From: Eriocheir sinensis
Taxonomy: Eukaryota; Arthropoda; Malacostraca; Decapoda; Varunidae
Reading direction: 5' to 3'
DNA length: 64,000 bases
Assembly (NCBI RefSeq): GCF_024679095.1
Contig: NC_066512.1
Coordinates: 9,685,613 to 9,749,612 of the forward strand
Below, in pieces: positions 34,880 through 45,751 of this stretch; position 1 is the first letter of the stretch; the number at the start of each line of letters is the position of its first letter. Under the pieces are notes generated by a model that was not told where the DNA came from, did not search any database, and saw only the letters and a program-made list of their open reading frames with translations. Both the position numbers and the translations under genes were made by a program.

Positions 34880-35380
34880 ATTTACAGATATAAAATCTAA
34901 TAAAACAATGCAAAGTTACAATAAAGCAAAGAGAATGGGGGATGGTTTGGGAGGGTAGGGAAATGCTAAAAATAGAGACAAAAGAGTATGGGGGATGGTG
35001 CTGTGGGGGCAGAGAGGATAGAGGTGAGATGCTAGTCCTCATCGCGACTGTTTGGGTTAACAGAGTTATCACTGAAACTCATTGTTTATCATGCTTACTC
35101 TCGCTGACACTGTACTAGTTTGTAGCGCTCGGTACACGGCGCACTGAGAGGGGTAAGTTTGATGTGATGCCTGGTGAATAGGGTGGGGGAAGACGCGTCG
35201 GTTTGTAGATGATAGTGGCGTCCTGATGCCTGCCAGAAACTCTCGGAGGACTTAGGGTGATCAGGCCATTGTCGTAGGTGTGATAAGTAGGGCCTAAAAT
35301 TACCAAGTATGCTCGCTTCTGAACCCTCTCAATCTGCTGTCGTTGAGTGAGTGTCAGGCAGGATGACTACTCCGGGGATG
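34880..35380 (-). pseudogene. LINE G terminal region, inverted copy
   Basis: Minus-strand block with ERVQKRAYLVILGP, TYHTYDNGLITLSPPRVSGR and RVPSATN-like words, the same terminal region as at 31.6-32.1 kb but diverged. No RT core. Confidence 0.55.
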
Positions 35381-36189
35381 CATGCACGAGTTTTGGCAAT
35401 ATAAATGACGTGTATATACCTTGAGACTCAGTACAAAAGATTGCATTGAGAGATGTAGAGCGATCTGTAAAGACTGAGTGAAAGTGGTAATAATGAAGGA
35501 AATTTAAGAAGGAAGGAAAAAAAAAAATTAAATGGAGCGGTAGGAAGTAATGTCGCTGGATCAAATTGATATTTAAAGGAGTAAATTCTCGCTTTTTAAC
35601 CTAAACCTGCAAGAATTTACAGGCATCATTATTATTTCAATCCTTTCTCTAGTAAGCTCTTGAACAGCCTCCACCCGTCTGCACTTCCTCCTTCATACGA
35701 CTCTCAAGAGTGTTGTATTAACACTTCGAACCAAATTTGATCTTTTCTTTAAACTACTCATAGTGTCTTCTATATGCGAGAGTGCTATAGCTCGCATTTT
35801 TCCCGTCTTTAAGCTGCCTCCTTTGTTATAACAAACCTGCATGTCACACATTTTATTTTCCACTCCTGCTTCACCTAGTCATTCTGCACCCCCATTCCAT
35901 TACGCCACTTCTACGCACACACCACACTTTTTTTTTCCACCTCTACACCTCTCATTTAACCTTCGCCACATACATATTCATGCCTACCTATAAATTTTCC
36001 AGCCCTCCAAAGGTTAATCCCGGGCTTGGTTCTGCGGGCGGGCGCTGCTTCTGTACCTCCCCGGCCACCCCAAAAACAAAGAGAGGCTATACAGGCACGA
36101 GTGTTTTGCGTGCAGAAGGACAAAGATCTGGATCTTCAAGTCGCTTGTGCTCTCTGTTTTACTATAATGCTTTGATACAAAAACATTGA
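35381..36189. other. Stretch without a recognised gene
   Basis: No repeats or domains recognised; some T-rich sequence near 35820-35960. Confidence 0.55.
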
Positions 36190-36600
36190 ATAGTGACTAG
36201 AAGAGGCGGATTGATGCTTTGGTAATAAGTGTCTACGCAGAATCATTGGATATCGCTGGAATGTCAATATGCCAAACCGGCGATTACTCCTTGAGACTGG
36301 ACTGAGGCCAATTACCTGCAGATTCCTCAAACACGAACGCCAGTTATACGGACATGTGGTACACTACCCAGAAGTCAAATCTGCTCCTCGGATTGTTTCT
36401 ATAAGAAACAAATCAGAGTGGGGGACGCCGAGAGGACGCACAGAGAGTTCATGGATTAAGCGAGTTCATAAATCCTGCTATAAGGAACTTAGTATGGGAA
36501 GGGGGCCTCGATGGAGACATTCCCGGAAGAACCCACAGATATGGCGCCTTAGGGTCGGCGAAGCGACGAAGCCCCGCGTATGCCCTCACTGATTGACAGA
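36190..36600 (+). pseudogene. LINE I terminal region, copy 1
   Basis: Plus-strand C-terminal end of a LINE RT: CLRRIIGYRWNV-like, RLLLETGLRPITCRF, RQLYGHVVHYPEV, GRTESSWIKRVHKSCYKEL, MGRGPRWRH and RLRVGEATKPRVCPH before the stop at 36590. The same block recurs at 62.7-63.0 kb and inverted at 41.6 kb, which defines a dispersed family. No catalytic part is present. Confidence 0.7.
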
Positions 36601-36659
36601 ATGATTGAATAATAATTAAAATAATAGGAAGAGTTATAATAACAATCATGATGATAATG

Positions 36660-37330
36660 AAAATAACCACCAGAGTTGTACGTCGAGAGATTGATCTTGA
36701 TCGAGTTTGTTGTCTCGGTCATGATTTTGATCTCATTTGATGTGTTCTTTGTCTTCAGCTTGGTCTCAAAGCCTCTCGTTTTTTAGTTGTGACTCGAGAG
36801 CAGGTCGAGACCAGCATTAAATTGTGCATCGCGTGGTGAGAAGGTCGGAAAAAATTATATACGGAAAAAGATCAAGAATGATTTGTTTCATGACATCGCT
36901 CTACTCTCTATGAATTCTGCCCGTTGGCGATACGGTGACGATGCACGAGGTAAGCCCTGCGAAGGCTGATAGACTGCCTGCGAGTCGAGAGGGCATGCAT
37001 GACGAAGCTATTCTCGCAGAGATTATCTCCGTCTGCACACACGCATGATTGCAGCTCATTTCATCCACTTGTACTTCATAAACGTATATGCAATCGAGGA
37101 ATGCATACACGTAGCTAACTGAGCCTGTGGTGTACGTGTGCGGGGCACGCAGCCTTTGTACACGTACACCGCAGACTCAGTTAGCTCGCTCGTTAGGTTG
37201 CCACTTCGGCGGTAACTTCATTCTCATGACATCGAAACTTCATGGCAATGAAACTTTCGTATTTTTCCTGGTTTGCTGAGAGAAAGTATTCTATATAACG
37301 GGTGTTGGTCGCGAAGGGTCTGGTCTTGAC
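36660..37330. other. Unassigned sequence with a 29-bp inverted repeat
   Basis: Includes an inverted repeat at about 37112-37141 and 37158-37187 (TAGCTAACTGAG versus its complement, with about four mismatches) separated by roughly 16 bp, and GGTCTCGGTC/GGTCGAGACC words near 36710-36810. It might be a small foldback element. No gene. Confidence 0.5.
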
Positions 37331-37490
37331 CACAACACTGATAACCACCATCACCACCACCACATCGATACGACGATGACTCACAATGCCATCACAACCA
37401 CTACCGTAACGATCTCAAAACCTTTTGCATCAATACCACCACCACCACCACCAGCACTACCACCACCGGCACCACCAACCACGTGCCAAC
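37331..37490. repeat. ACC-rich triplet tract
   Basis: CCACCATCACCACCACCAC and similar words with interruptions; His/Pro/Thr frames are not taken as genes. Confidence 0.8.
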
Positions 37491-37806
37491 CCGCCCTCCC
37501 TCCGAGTAATGTTCGTGCATACAAACTCGCTCCTCTTTCCAATTTGTCCGTTCAACATGTTTTTACAGAACAGCGTGTCAAATTCCCGAGTTACTGCGGC
37601 GCTAGTTCTCCAGTCAAAAAACGTCGCTCGAGCCTGATGACGTAAAGGTTTAATTTATGTGACATGGCGACATGAATGACACTGATTAGGAGGAGGAGGA
37701 CGATGACTGTGAGGATGATGGAAAACAATTCGTTGTTCTTCATAATTGTGTTTCGAATAGCGATGACAATTATGGTAATGACTAACTGACGTAATGAATG
37801 TAATTG
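37491..37806. other. Stretch without a recognised gene
   Basis: Mixed sequence with GGAGGAGGAGGACGATGA near 37690. No supported feature. Confidence 0.5.
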
Positions 37807-38045
37807 GGGAGGCGGTGGCCGAGTAGTTAACGTGCAGGCGTGGTGAGTCCGAGGACTTTAGCGTGGATCATGTTCGAGTTCCCACCGAAACACACTGATT
37901 TTTCAAGTCATCGCCAAATCGCGGAAGATTCTCCACCTGTTGTCAGGATCTTCAATCATCCTTAACTTCAGCGACTTCGGTCAAGAGGAGCACCGGGAGC
38001 AGAATGGAGAAAGCAAGAGTCATTCATCACGGCAGCCACTGTAAA
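37807..38045 (+). mobile_element. SINE family 2 copy with the best-preserved tRNA-like head
   Basis: The first 75 bp read like a Leu/Ser-type tRNA: GGTGGCCGAGTAGTTAACG (A box) and GTTCGAGTTCCCACC (B box) about 40 bp later. The family 2 body follows in diverged form (TTTTTCAAGTCATCGC, CACCTGTTGTCAGGATCTTC, CACTGTAAATAAAATTAGCC and CTGCGCCAC). Lack of a closed acceptor stem and the attached body make a functional tRNA unlikely. Confidence 0.78.
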
Positions 38046-38441
38046 TAAAATTAGCCTGCGCCACTAACCTGTGACGTTGGTTACGGTGAATGGAAACAGA
38101 AGAGAAGTAGAAAGGTAATAAAGGAAAGGAAAGAAAGAAAAAACAATGAAAAACAATAAGAAAAATAAAACAAAGGCTGAAAGAAGTAAATAGTAACCAC
38201 AATCATATCTTGACGCAGTATTTGTGGCGGAGTATATATTAAAAAAAAGGAAAAGGTGAAGCAAGAGGGAAGAAAGATACAAGAGTATACTGCTTAGATC
38301 TTGCACACCACACCCTTGCATCCCCCTTGTTCATGAGGGGAAGTAGCCCTTTGTGTAATCGAAATATCTTAGTGGCCTGATTACACCTCGAACCTCAAAC
38401 TGCAGGGTGACAGGCATAAGTGGTATCCAATGAGTTATGAA
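38046..38441. other. A-rich stretch, no gene
   Basis: A/G-rich around 38095-38280 with no element ends or coding sense. Confidence 0.5.
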
Positions 38442-38443
38442 AC

Positions 38444-38492
<49 letters not shown>
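38442..38492. repeat. (GT)n microsatellite
   Basis: Clean dinucleotide run. Confidence 0.96.
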
Positions 38493-38497
<5 letters not shown>

Positions 38498-39645
38498 GGG
38501 TGGGATTATTTTTTTGTCCTCCCTTGTAGCTGTTCTCCCTCATTATACATATACGTTTTTTTTCTTTTTTTTCTAATCTAATTACTGTCGACGCTATGGG
38601 ACGCGTTTAATAAGGTGACTCCTCTTCCTCTTCTTCTTTCTCCTTGCACTCCTCCTGATACACTCCTCCTCCTCCACCTCCTCCTCCGAAAACTTATGTT
38701 TTTCCGCCCTTGCTTTGACCAACCGACTTTCGTTTCATCCTCTTATTTTTTTTTCCTCTCCCTTTCCTACTAACCCTCTACACTCTGCTCCTCTACTCTT
38801 CCTCCTCGCCCATCCCCCCACACTGCACCATTGACCAATAGCTGCACCCCCTCCTTCCCCTCATAACGAGCGTGGCAGCGTGAACCAAAAAGAAAAGGAC
38901 AACGCTTTAGGTGGTATCTTTTCCCCTCAGTATATGTCCGACGCTACGAGGAAACTCCACGAAGAGGAGCACAGAAGGGGAAGCGGATGGGAAGAGAGAG
39001 TTGGGAGGGGGGAAAAAGGGGAGGGAGAGGAGAGGGAGATGGGGAAGTAACTATGGCCAGCCAGCCGCAGACATTCCAGGCAACGCTCATCCTCTCCCCA
39101 ATCACAAAATGTTTCCTCTCACTTTTCACAAAAACATATTTTTTGCTACAACTACTTTCCCTCTGACTAATCGACAGGGAACAATACCAAAATTATTTTT
39201 ATTCACGTTATTTTCCTTCAATATATAGTAATAGGCAAGTGTGTGATATCCGTAATTGTACCGGAGCAGCAGACATAAAAATGCTGCACATTATGCTTCT
39301 AAGGCCGCAGCTAGATAGCAAATAGCATAGTCATTCACCAGTACTATACAGTGCAATAAAGGTACAGCATTAGACTGGTGGGTGGAGCGGCAGGCAGATA
39401 TACGCAATTAATTCCTTGATGGTGATGGAGGGAAACAAGTTAAGACAAGTGGTGGTAATGGCGCTAACCTGTTTTGTTGCGTCGCGTCTAATGGCGGGAA
39501 ACCGACCGACCAGCAGACAGGCGGTCTGTTACTGAGATCTTTCAGAACTTAATTAAACAGGCGGCAAAAAAGAGGGTGAGTTCATGTAAGGTTGAGGAAG
39601 AAGTGCAGGGAGAAGACATGAAGGAAGACGAAGGGAGGTAGGTAA
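38493..39645. other. Stretch without a recognised gene
   Basis: CTC-rich near 38620-38830 and GA/GGA-rich near 38970-39040. I found no domain, SINE or LINE signature. Confidence 0.5.
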
Positions 39646-39649
39646 AGGT

Positions 39650-39918
39650 GGGTGTATACGCTATAGCTGCACGTGACTGTTGGGCTCATCTCCGATCCGT
39701 TGTCCCTTTGAGTCTGTGGTAGGTAAGAACCAATTACCTCGGGACATGGACCAGTGTGAAATCCGGGATTGCCACAGTTTGCCTTCCCCAGGTTTCCCCA
39801 GGTACCCATTTATCGACCAGTCCGAAAGGGAGAATGAACAGCTGGTTGAGGTGCACGCCAACTGTCCGGACCGGGACTCGAAACCGGGTCCGCGGAGTAG
39901 TAGTTAGGAACGCTGACC
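39650..39918 (-). mobile_element. SINE family 1, inverted copy
   Basis: On the minus strand: GGTCAGCGTTCC (A-box-like), GGTTTCGAGTCCCGG (B box), GTGCACCTCAACC, GGTACCTGGGGAAACC, ATCCCGGATTTCACAC and ATCGGAGATGAGCCC in the order of the 16.7-kb copy. Confidence 0.83.
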
Positions 39919-39919
39919 G

Positions 39920-40044
39920 CTTTTTTTGTTTTTACAGTAAGGAAGACAGTCCAAGGGTAATACAACAAAAAAGCAACAAAAAAGCCCACTAGGCGCTGTT
40001 CCAATAAAATTAAACAGAATAAGAGTCCATACAACCCTACAGGA
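39920..40044. other. LINE B-like 3' UTR debris
   Basis: AAAAAAGCCCACTAGGCGCTG and CAAAAAAGCAACAA resemble the minus-strand LINE B 3' UTR at 10590-10660 in weak form. Confidence 0.4.
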
Positions 40045-40219
40045 ATCACAAGACTCCAGACTGGAGGCTGCAGAACGCTTAACCTCAGACTTTGCTATTA
40101 TTTATGATTGGGGTAGGTGGAACCTGGTGTGCTTCAACGCCCCATAAACTCAATTTATCCACCTATCAACTCGACACAATCCTCCAAACACCTACCCCCT
40201 ATTCTTCGACAACACTCAG
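40045..40219 (+). pseudogene. LINE B fragment, plus orientation
   Basis: Matches about 46745-46918 of the long LINE B copy (DSRLEAAERLTSD region to the TYPLFFDNTQ region). It stops exactly where SINE 1 sequence starts. Its orientation is opposite to the larger LINE B piece 160 bp to the right. Confidence 0.75.
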
Positions 40220-40376
40220 CCCTTTGAGTCTGTAGTAGGTAAGAACCAATCACCTCGGGACATGGGCCAGTGTGAAATCCGGGATTGCCACAGTTTGCCT
40301 TCCCCAGGTTTCTCCAGGTACCATTTATCGACGAGCCCGAAAGGGAGAATGAACAGCTGGGTGAGCTGCACGCCAA
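40216..40376 (-). mobile_element. SINE family 1, partial inverted copy
   Basis: Body only (GCACGCCAACT side to the CAGACTCAAAGGG side), lying between two LINE B pieces of opposite orientation. The tRNA head is missing. Confidence 0.75.
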
Positions 40377-41578
40377 CTCCACTCTGTCTAGGAGAGCTGT
40401 GTGTGTGGAGCCCCCCACACGTGAGATGCATATTCCATACGAGGGCGGACAAGGCCCTCGTATATGGACAGCATCTGTGCGGGGGAGAACTGGCGGAGAC
40501 GATACAGAACGCCCAACCTCGAGCAAGCTGATTTGTTAAGAAAAATGTGAAGTTTCCAGTTAAGATTTTGAGTTAAGGATAGACCGCGGATGTTTAGTGT
40601 AGAAGAAAGTGACAGCTGAGTGTTGTCGAAGAGTAGGTAATAGGTGTTTTGAAGATTGTGTGGAGTTCATAGGTGGAGAAATTAAGTTTTGAGGCGTTGA
40701 AAGACACCAGGTTTCAACTACCCTAATCATAAATGATAGCAAGGTCTGAGGTCAAGCGTTTTGCAGCCTCCGGTCTGGAGTCTTGTAATTCCAGTTGGAA
40801 GGGTCTTCTGTTGGAAGAAGTTGAATAAAGCAGAATAGAATCATCAGCGTTTGAGTAGGTAGGACAGCTTGTTGTGGAAAGATCATTAATGAATAACGGG
40901 AAAAGTGAGAGATAGGACAGAGCCCTGCGGGACGCCACTGTTGATTGGTTTAAGGGAAGAACGTCGACCGTCTACCATTGCAGAGACAGAATAGCTGGAA
41001 AGGAAACTAGAGATTAAGGTACAGAGAAAGGGATATAATCCATAGTAGGGTAGTTTAGAAAGTAAAGATGTGACAGACTCTGTCGAATGTTTTCGAGATG
41101 TCTAAGGCAATTGCGAAAGTTTCACCGAAACGGCTAAGAGAGGATAACCAGGAGTCAGTAAAGAAAGCAGATAGATCACAAGTAGAACACCCCTTGCGGA
41201 ACCCGTACTGGTGATAAGGATAAAGATGATAAGTGAGTAGATGCTTATGAATTTTCTGGTTAAGGATTGATTCAAAAGCTTTAGGAAGTTATCCTTCTCA
41301 GGCACAGGCTGTATGTAGGCGTACTTCCAGCAGGAAGGAAAGGTTGATCTTGAAAGGCACAGATGAAAGAGTTTGACCAGGCAGGGTGTGGCAGCACGTA
41401 AGTACATTTTTTAAGGACAATAGGAGGCACTCCATCAGGCCCATAAGCCTTCTGAGGATTGAGACCAGAGAGGGCATAGATAACATCATTCTTAAGAATC
41501 TTAATAACAGGCATAGTGGAGTCAGTGGGGGAATGAGTAGGAGGAATCAGACCAGAATCGTCCAGAGTGGACTAGACG
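40377..41578 (-). pseudogene. LINE B reverse transcriptase, copy 2, decayed
   Basis: Minus-strand RT from about TLDDSGLIPPTHS (41570) through NPQKAYGPDGVPPIVLK, LPAGSTPTYSLC (FPSCWKYA region), a decayed middle, SYLSLFPLFINDL, CPTYSNADDSILLYST (here the tyrosine of YADD is Asn but both Asp remain), DSRPEAAKRLTSD, to the LVRP...HVWGG region at about 40400. Several frameshifts and stops; the terminal part is missing and replaced by SINE sequence. Confidence 0.8.
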
Positions 41579-41745
41579 GAAACACTAAATCGTCAATCAG
41601 TCAGTCAGTGGGGGCATACGCCCGTGGGCGCGTCGCCTCACCCACCCTACGACGCCAAATCCAGGCTCCGAGCAAGTTTCCATGCAGACACCCTTCCCAA
41701 CCCAATTACCTCACGGCAAGAGGCATACTTTTTACTTTCTGATTA
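41579..41745 (-). pseudogene. LINE I terminal fragment, copy 3
   Basis: On the minus strand a scrap with SAWKLARSLDLAS and RRVGEATRPRAYAPTD matches the terminus of the copies at 36.2 and 62.7 kb. It directly abuts the LINE B 5' truncation point. Confidence 0.6.
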
Positions 41746-42400
41746 GCAAATGGCAGCGTTGATAAGAAATTCAGAGAAAAACTAACAAAGAATCATCGAG
41801 ATACTGTACGAAGTCTAAAAATAGGTATAAAGATGAATACAAAGAAGTATAATCATTAGTTAGCAGGACAATAAAAGATAAAAGTGAAACACTTGGGTAG
41901 AGATATACATCTCTCTAGGACAAACAACGACGAAAAAATATTACACAAGGAAATAACAGATCAGATGCTTTTTTTATAGTACTATGAATAGATGTACAAT
42001 CAAGTGTACTTTGTCATCCCTGACTCATGGTTCTGAAGCATGTCACCTCATAAAACAATGAAATAATACTAAGACATGCAAGAGTGAAAGAAAAATGTTG
42101 TGTATATCCCGTAAATATAGCAAACGAGCATCATGAATTATGGCAAATAAAGACTGAAAATATTCTAGTGACGATTTAGAAAAAGAAATGGACTGGCAGT
42201 TGAGGAACTATAACAACTCAGAATATACAGAGAACTTGGTGGATATACCTATAGTAATGGCATCTGCCGGAGTAGTATCGAGTACTCTGGTATCAGACAG
42301 AGAAAGTTAAAGAGTTTCGAGATAATCTTTTGTCCTGCAATGGACAAATAACAACTGGGGACGATGAGTCGATGACGCTGTCCCCCTTAGCTCAGGTGAC
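41746..42400 (+). pseudogene. RTE-like LINE remnant, heavily decayed
   Basis: Scattered words in plus-strand frames recall the RTE/BovB C-terminus: LTHGSEACHLIKQ (about 42025), ERKMLCISRKYSKRAS (about 42090) and KKKWTW with RNYN (about 42185). Many stops. The order is right for RTE elements but similarity is faint. Confidence 0.4.
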
Positions 42401-42599
42401 ATTTTAAGCGCTATGACCAAGGAGGGAGAGAATAAAGGGGGGAATAAAATAAAAGGTCAGTAAAGGTATCTTAGAGATGTAGGGAGGACAATGAAATGAT
42501 GGAAAAATAGCGGAGATTGTTGTAAAACATTCATGAAAAAAGAAAAGAAAAAAACGAAGAAAATAGTATATATAAGAATGATTTGTTTTTGTTTTTTTG
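42401..42599. other. A-rich stretch, no gene
   Basis: AAAGAAAAAAACG and related A-runs; nothing else seen. Confidence 0.5.
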
Positions 42600-42740
42600 T
42601 TTTTAATTTTTTTTTTTACGCCTTGGCCTGGTAGGCTTCTTCCCGGTGGATCCTGATGATCGGTCCAAGGCTTCTTCCCGGTGGGTCCTGATGGTCGGCC
42701 CAGCCCGTTCTGGGGCAGGCGAGTGTTTATAAAAGATAAG
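42600..42740 (-). mobile_element. SINE family 2, 3' part, inverted
   Basis: Minus strand: TTATAAACACTCGCCTGCCC, GGGCTGGGCCGACCATCAGG, two copies of a GGAAGAAGCC unit and an A-run tail. The partial duplication of the GACCCACCGGGAAGAAGCC part is peculiar to this copy. Confidence 0.72.
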
Positions 42741-42868
42741 AACTAACAAGAAAAGCAGAAAGAGCACAAGGGAGGAGAAGGTCATAGGGAGTGGAGGCCA
42801 AAGAAGACAAAGGAACAAGAAAGCAAAAAAAGGTTTTATTCACTGGATGTTGACTATTACTCACTCCC

Positions 42869-42869
<1 letters not shown>

Positions 42870-42949
<80 letters not shown>

Positions 42950-42974
42950 TCTACTCTCTCTCTCTCTCTCTCTC
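42870..42974. repeat. (CT)n microsatellite
   Basis: CT dinucleotides with two single interruptions near 42943-42955. Confidence 0.96.
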
Positions 42975-43457
42975 TTCCTTACTCTTCACATTTAATTTTG
43001 AAGATAATTGAGAATTGGGTAAGACATTAAATGAACTTATAGGATAGAGGGAATGACTGTGGAAATGGTAACAAGTTGAAGAGACGGAAGAAGTGGATTA
43101 GCAGTGGGTGGGACCTCAAATCCCAAAATTCACTTTCCTTCCTTTCCCAGCTCTTTTTCATATCCACTAGAGTTGTTCTGGCCTCAGTTTTTCTCCCATA
43201 TATCACTGTAACCGTACGTCAGTAATTCTTTTCCTCCTTTCCTCAATTTTTCCCACAGTAAATCCCTTTCCCTTTTTCTCAAAAGTTTTACATGTTCACT
43301 AAACAGCCTCTCTTGCTTTATTCCTCTCCTTCAATTTTCCATCTTTCAACGATGTCCTCCTCTTCTTTCATTTCATTTCAAATTCAAAATGCATATCATC
43401 CTGCTCATCTTTCCTTAACCTTTCCGCCCGTCTCCTATACAAATATCCCCCCACCCC
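42975..43457. other. Stretch without a recognised gene
   Basis: Mixed sequence becoming pyrimidine-rich towards 43450; no supported feature. Confidence 0.5.
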
Positions 43458-43662
43458 TTTTTTTTTTTTTTTTACGTTTCTGCCTATGGTTCCGGTAAGA
43501 TTTCTTGGTGCGGCCTAATGTTCGGTTCCAGCCTGTTGTGGCGCAGGCAAGTGTTTATCGTGGCGCCATATTGTTTGGCTCGTCTTTGAACCTCTTTTTA
43601 GAGAGATAATCTAAAGTCCGAGTTGATAGGTGGTCCTCAATCTACATGACAACATGTAGAAT
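43458..43662 (-). mobile_element. SINE family 2, inverted copy
   Basis: Minus strand shows TGTCATGTAGATTGAGGACC, ATCAACTCGGACTTTAG, GAGCCAAACAATATGGCGCC, AAACACTTGCCTGCGCC and a long A-run tail (43460-43475). It ends exactly where the next inverted end (CCTAGACCGGG) begins. Confidence 0.75.
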
Positions 43663-43849
43663 CCTAGACCGGGTTCTCACTATCCCGTTTTGACGGTGGC
43701 CGTCGACGTTAATGATGTCAAAATGACGTGACAACAAGTGTTAATAGCACAAAAACTGTCGTAGATGGGCGTTGCATGACCCTCCAACACCCCCCCAACA
43801 ATTTATATTAAACAACTAGGGGTCTAAAATGTAAAATGCTGAAAAGTAA

Positions 43850-43962
43850 AGATGACGCCACTATAAACACTTGCCTGCGCCACAACGGTCTGGGGCCGAC
43901 CATCAGGCCCTACTATGAAGGCCTACCGGCGCCACAGGCCATGACGTAAAAAAAAAAAAATC
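43850..43962 (+). mobile_element. SINE family 2, 3' part
   Basis: GACGCCACTATAAACACTTG, CCTGCGCCACAACGG, GGGGCCGACCATCAGGCCC, CCTACCGGCGCCACAGGCC and an A13 tail. Cleanest copy of the family 3' end. Confidence 0.8.
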
Positions 43963-44399
43963 TGACTGTTTATAATGCCATGTTGTAGGGTTCATCAGGG
44001 CTAACAAATGTTATTATACAATGTCATGTCTACAATGCATGGGTAAGCCAGAAAAACAACTTGAAGGGAACAACAACAACACTAAGAAGATGGACAACCT
44101 GTTGACCGGCGTCTGCGACGCCGATAAAAATTGCTGCCGCTAGGTGCGGAGGAGATGGGGTCCCTCACACCGTTTGTTGACAAACAAAGCACGGTCCACA
44201 TGGACGACAGCTACTTCTTAATTGCTGCCTTTGTACTAGTTACTGGGTCAGAAGATAGGCCAGCTAGTATAGCTAAGGAGGCAAAGGCTCTGGACGCTTA
44301 ACAATTATTTCAAGCGGAGTAGGAAAGGAAGGAGAGGAGTAGGTAGGAAGACACCTACCGAACGGGCGTGAGCTACTCCCGGTGAGGATATATGGGAAG
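43963..44399. other. Stretch without a recognised gene
   Basis: No domain or repeat recognised; it lies between a SINE tail and the presumed LINE B 5' region. Confidence 0.5.
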
Positions 44400-44689
44400 C
44401 GAGGAGGGTGCTGAAGCCCTTCATCAACCCTTCCCATGTCCTCACTAACCGTTTCCCTTTTGTCTCATCAACACCAGAGAGTAGTTCAGCATGCTCTCTA
44501 AAGACAGATCCTCTCTCTCTACACCACTACATTCACACAACATACACCTTTTCCCAAAATTCAAAATTCAAAATGGCGCACCATGATAATACATCGGAGT
44601 CCCTGCCTGGGGGGGCAATAAGTTCCCCAGGAGGACTCCCCTTCTGGCTGCCGACTTGAGAGGTGTCCTGATAACTCCTCGAACCTCCT

Positions 44690-45751
44690 CCCTATCAATT
44701 TCTGCAACATTCGCGGTCTTCGTTCTAATTTTCATTCTGTGGAACACCGTCTCTCCTCCTCTAAGCCTCACCTTTTCTTCCTCACCGAAACACAGTTTCT
44801 GAGGCTACTGACAGCAAAATCTACTCTGTTCCCTCCTACTATCTCTATCCTAAATTTTAATCCAAAGCTGGATGTTGCGCCTTCTTGCGCAACGACATCA
44901 CTTCCTCTCGTGCCCACGACCTTGACTCTCCTGAATTTCCCACCACCTGGCTAAGACTTCATTGTCATTATATTACTAAATACATCTGTGCTGTTTATCT
45001 CTCACCTAACTCTACTAACTATGTAAAATTCTTTGACTATTTGAACTCTAAAGTGGAGCACATCTTGACTCACTCTCCCTTCGCTGAAATCTCCATCTTG
45101 GGAAATTTCAATGTTCACCACCAGCTTTGGCTTTCATCCTCTTTCACTGACCAGCCTGGTGAACAAGCCTACAACTTTGCTCTCCTCAACGACATAGAGC
45201 AGTTGGTTCAACACCATACACGTATTCCCGACCATCTTGAAGACAAGCCCAACATTCTAGACCTCTTCCTTACCTCTAATCCTTCTGCTTACTCTGTCAA
45301 ACTGTTCTCTCCGTTGGGCTCCTCCGATCATAACCTTAGTTCTGTATCCTGTCCTATCGCTCCTGTTCATCCTCTGGACCCACCGAAGAGGCGATGCTTC
45401 AGACATTTTGCTTCAGCTCAGTGGGACGACCTGAGGATATACTTTTTCGATTTCCCGTGGAATGATTACTGCTTCCAGGAGAGAGACCCCTCTGTGTGTG
45501 CCCAGTGTATCACAGAGGTGATTGTCTCTGGAATGGAGGCATACATTCTACGTTCTTTCTCTACACCTCATGCTAAAAAGCCTTGGTTTAATCATGCTTG
45601 TTCTCGTGCTATTAAAGATAGAGAGGCAGCTCACAAAAGGTACCAGAGCCTTCGCACTCCTACTAATCATGAACTTTACATTCCAGCCCGGAATCGTACC
45701 AAATCTATTCTCCAACGGACTAAAACCTCTTTCATCATCAGAAAATGTTAA
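44690..45751 (+). pseudogene. LINE B AP endonuclease domain
   Basis: Starts with INFCNIRGLRSNFHSVEHRL and LTETQ (catalytic Glu), then after a frame change a 288-codon frame: [58 protein letters not shown] and SSDHNLSSV. The usual GDFN catalytic motif reads GNFN here (about 45102), so the key Asp is replaced, while SDHN is kept. After it comes the linker [18 protein letters not shown]. Family role: nicks target DNA to prime reverse transcription. The substitution would probably abolish it. Confidence 0.85.

Noticed and set aside
37807..37885. tRNA gene of Leu or Ser type
   Set aside because: A and B boxes are present but the cloverleaf ends do not pair well and a SINE body follows.
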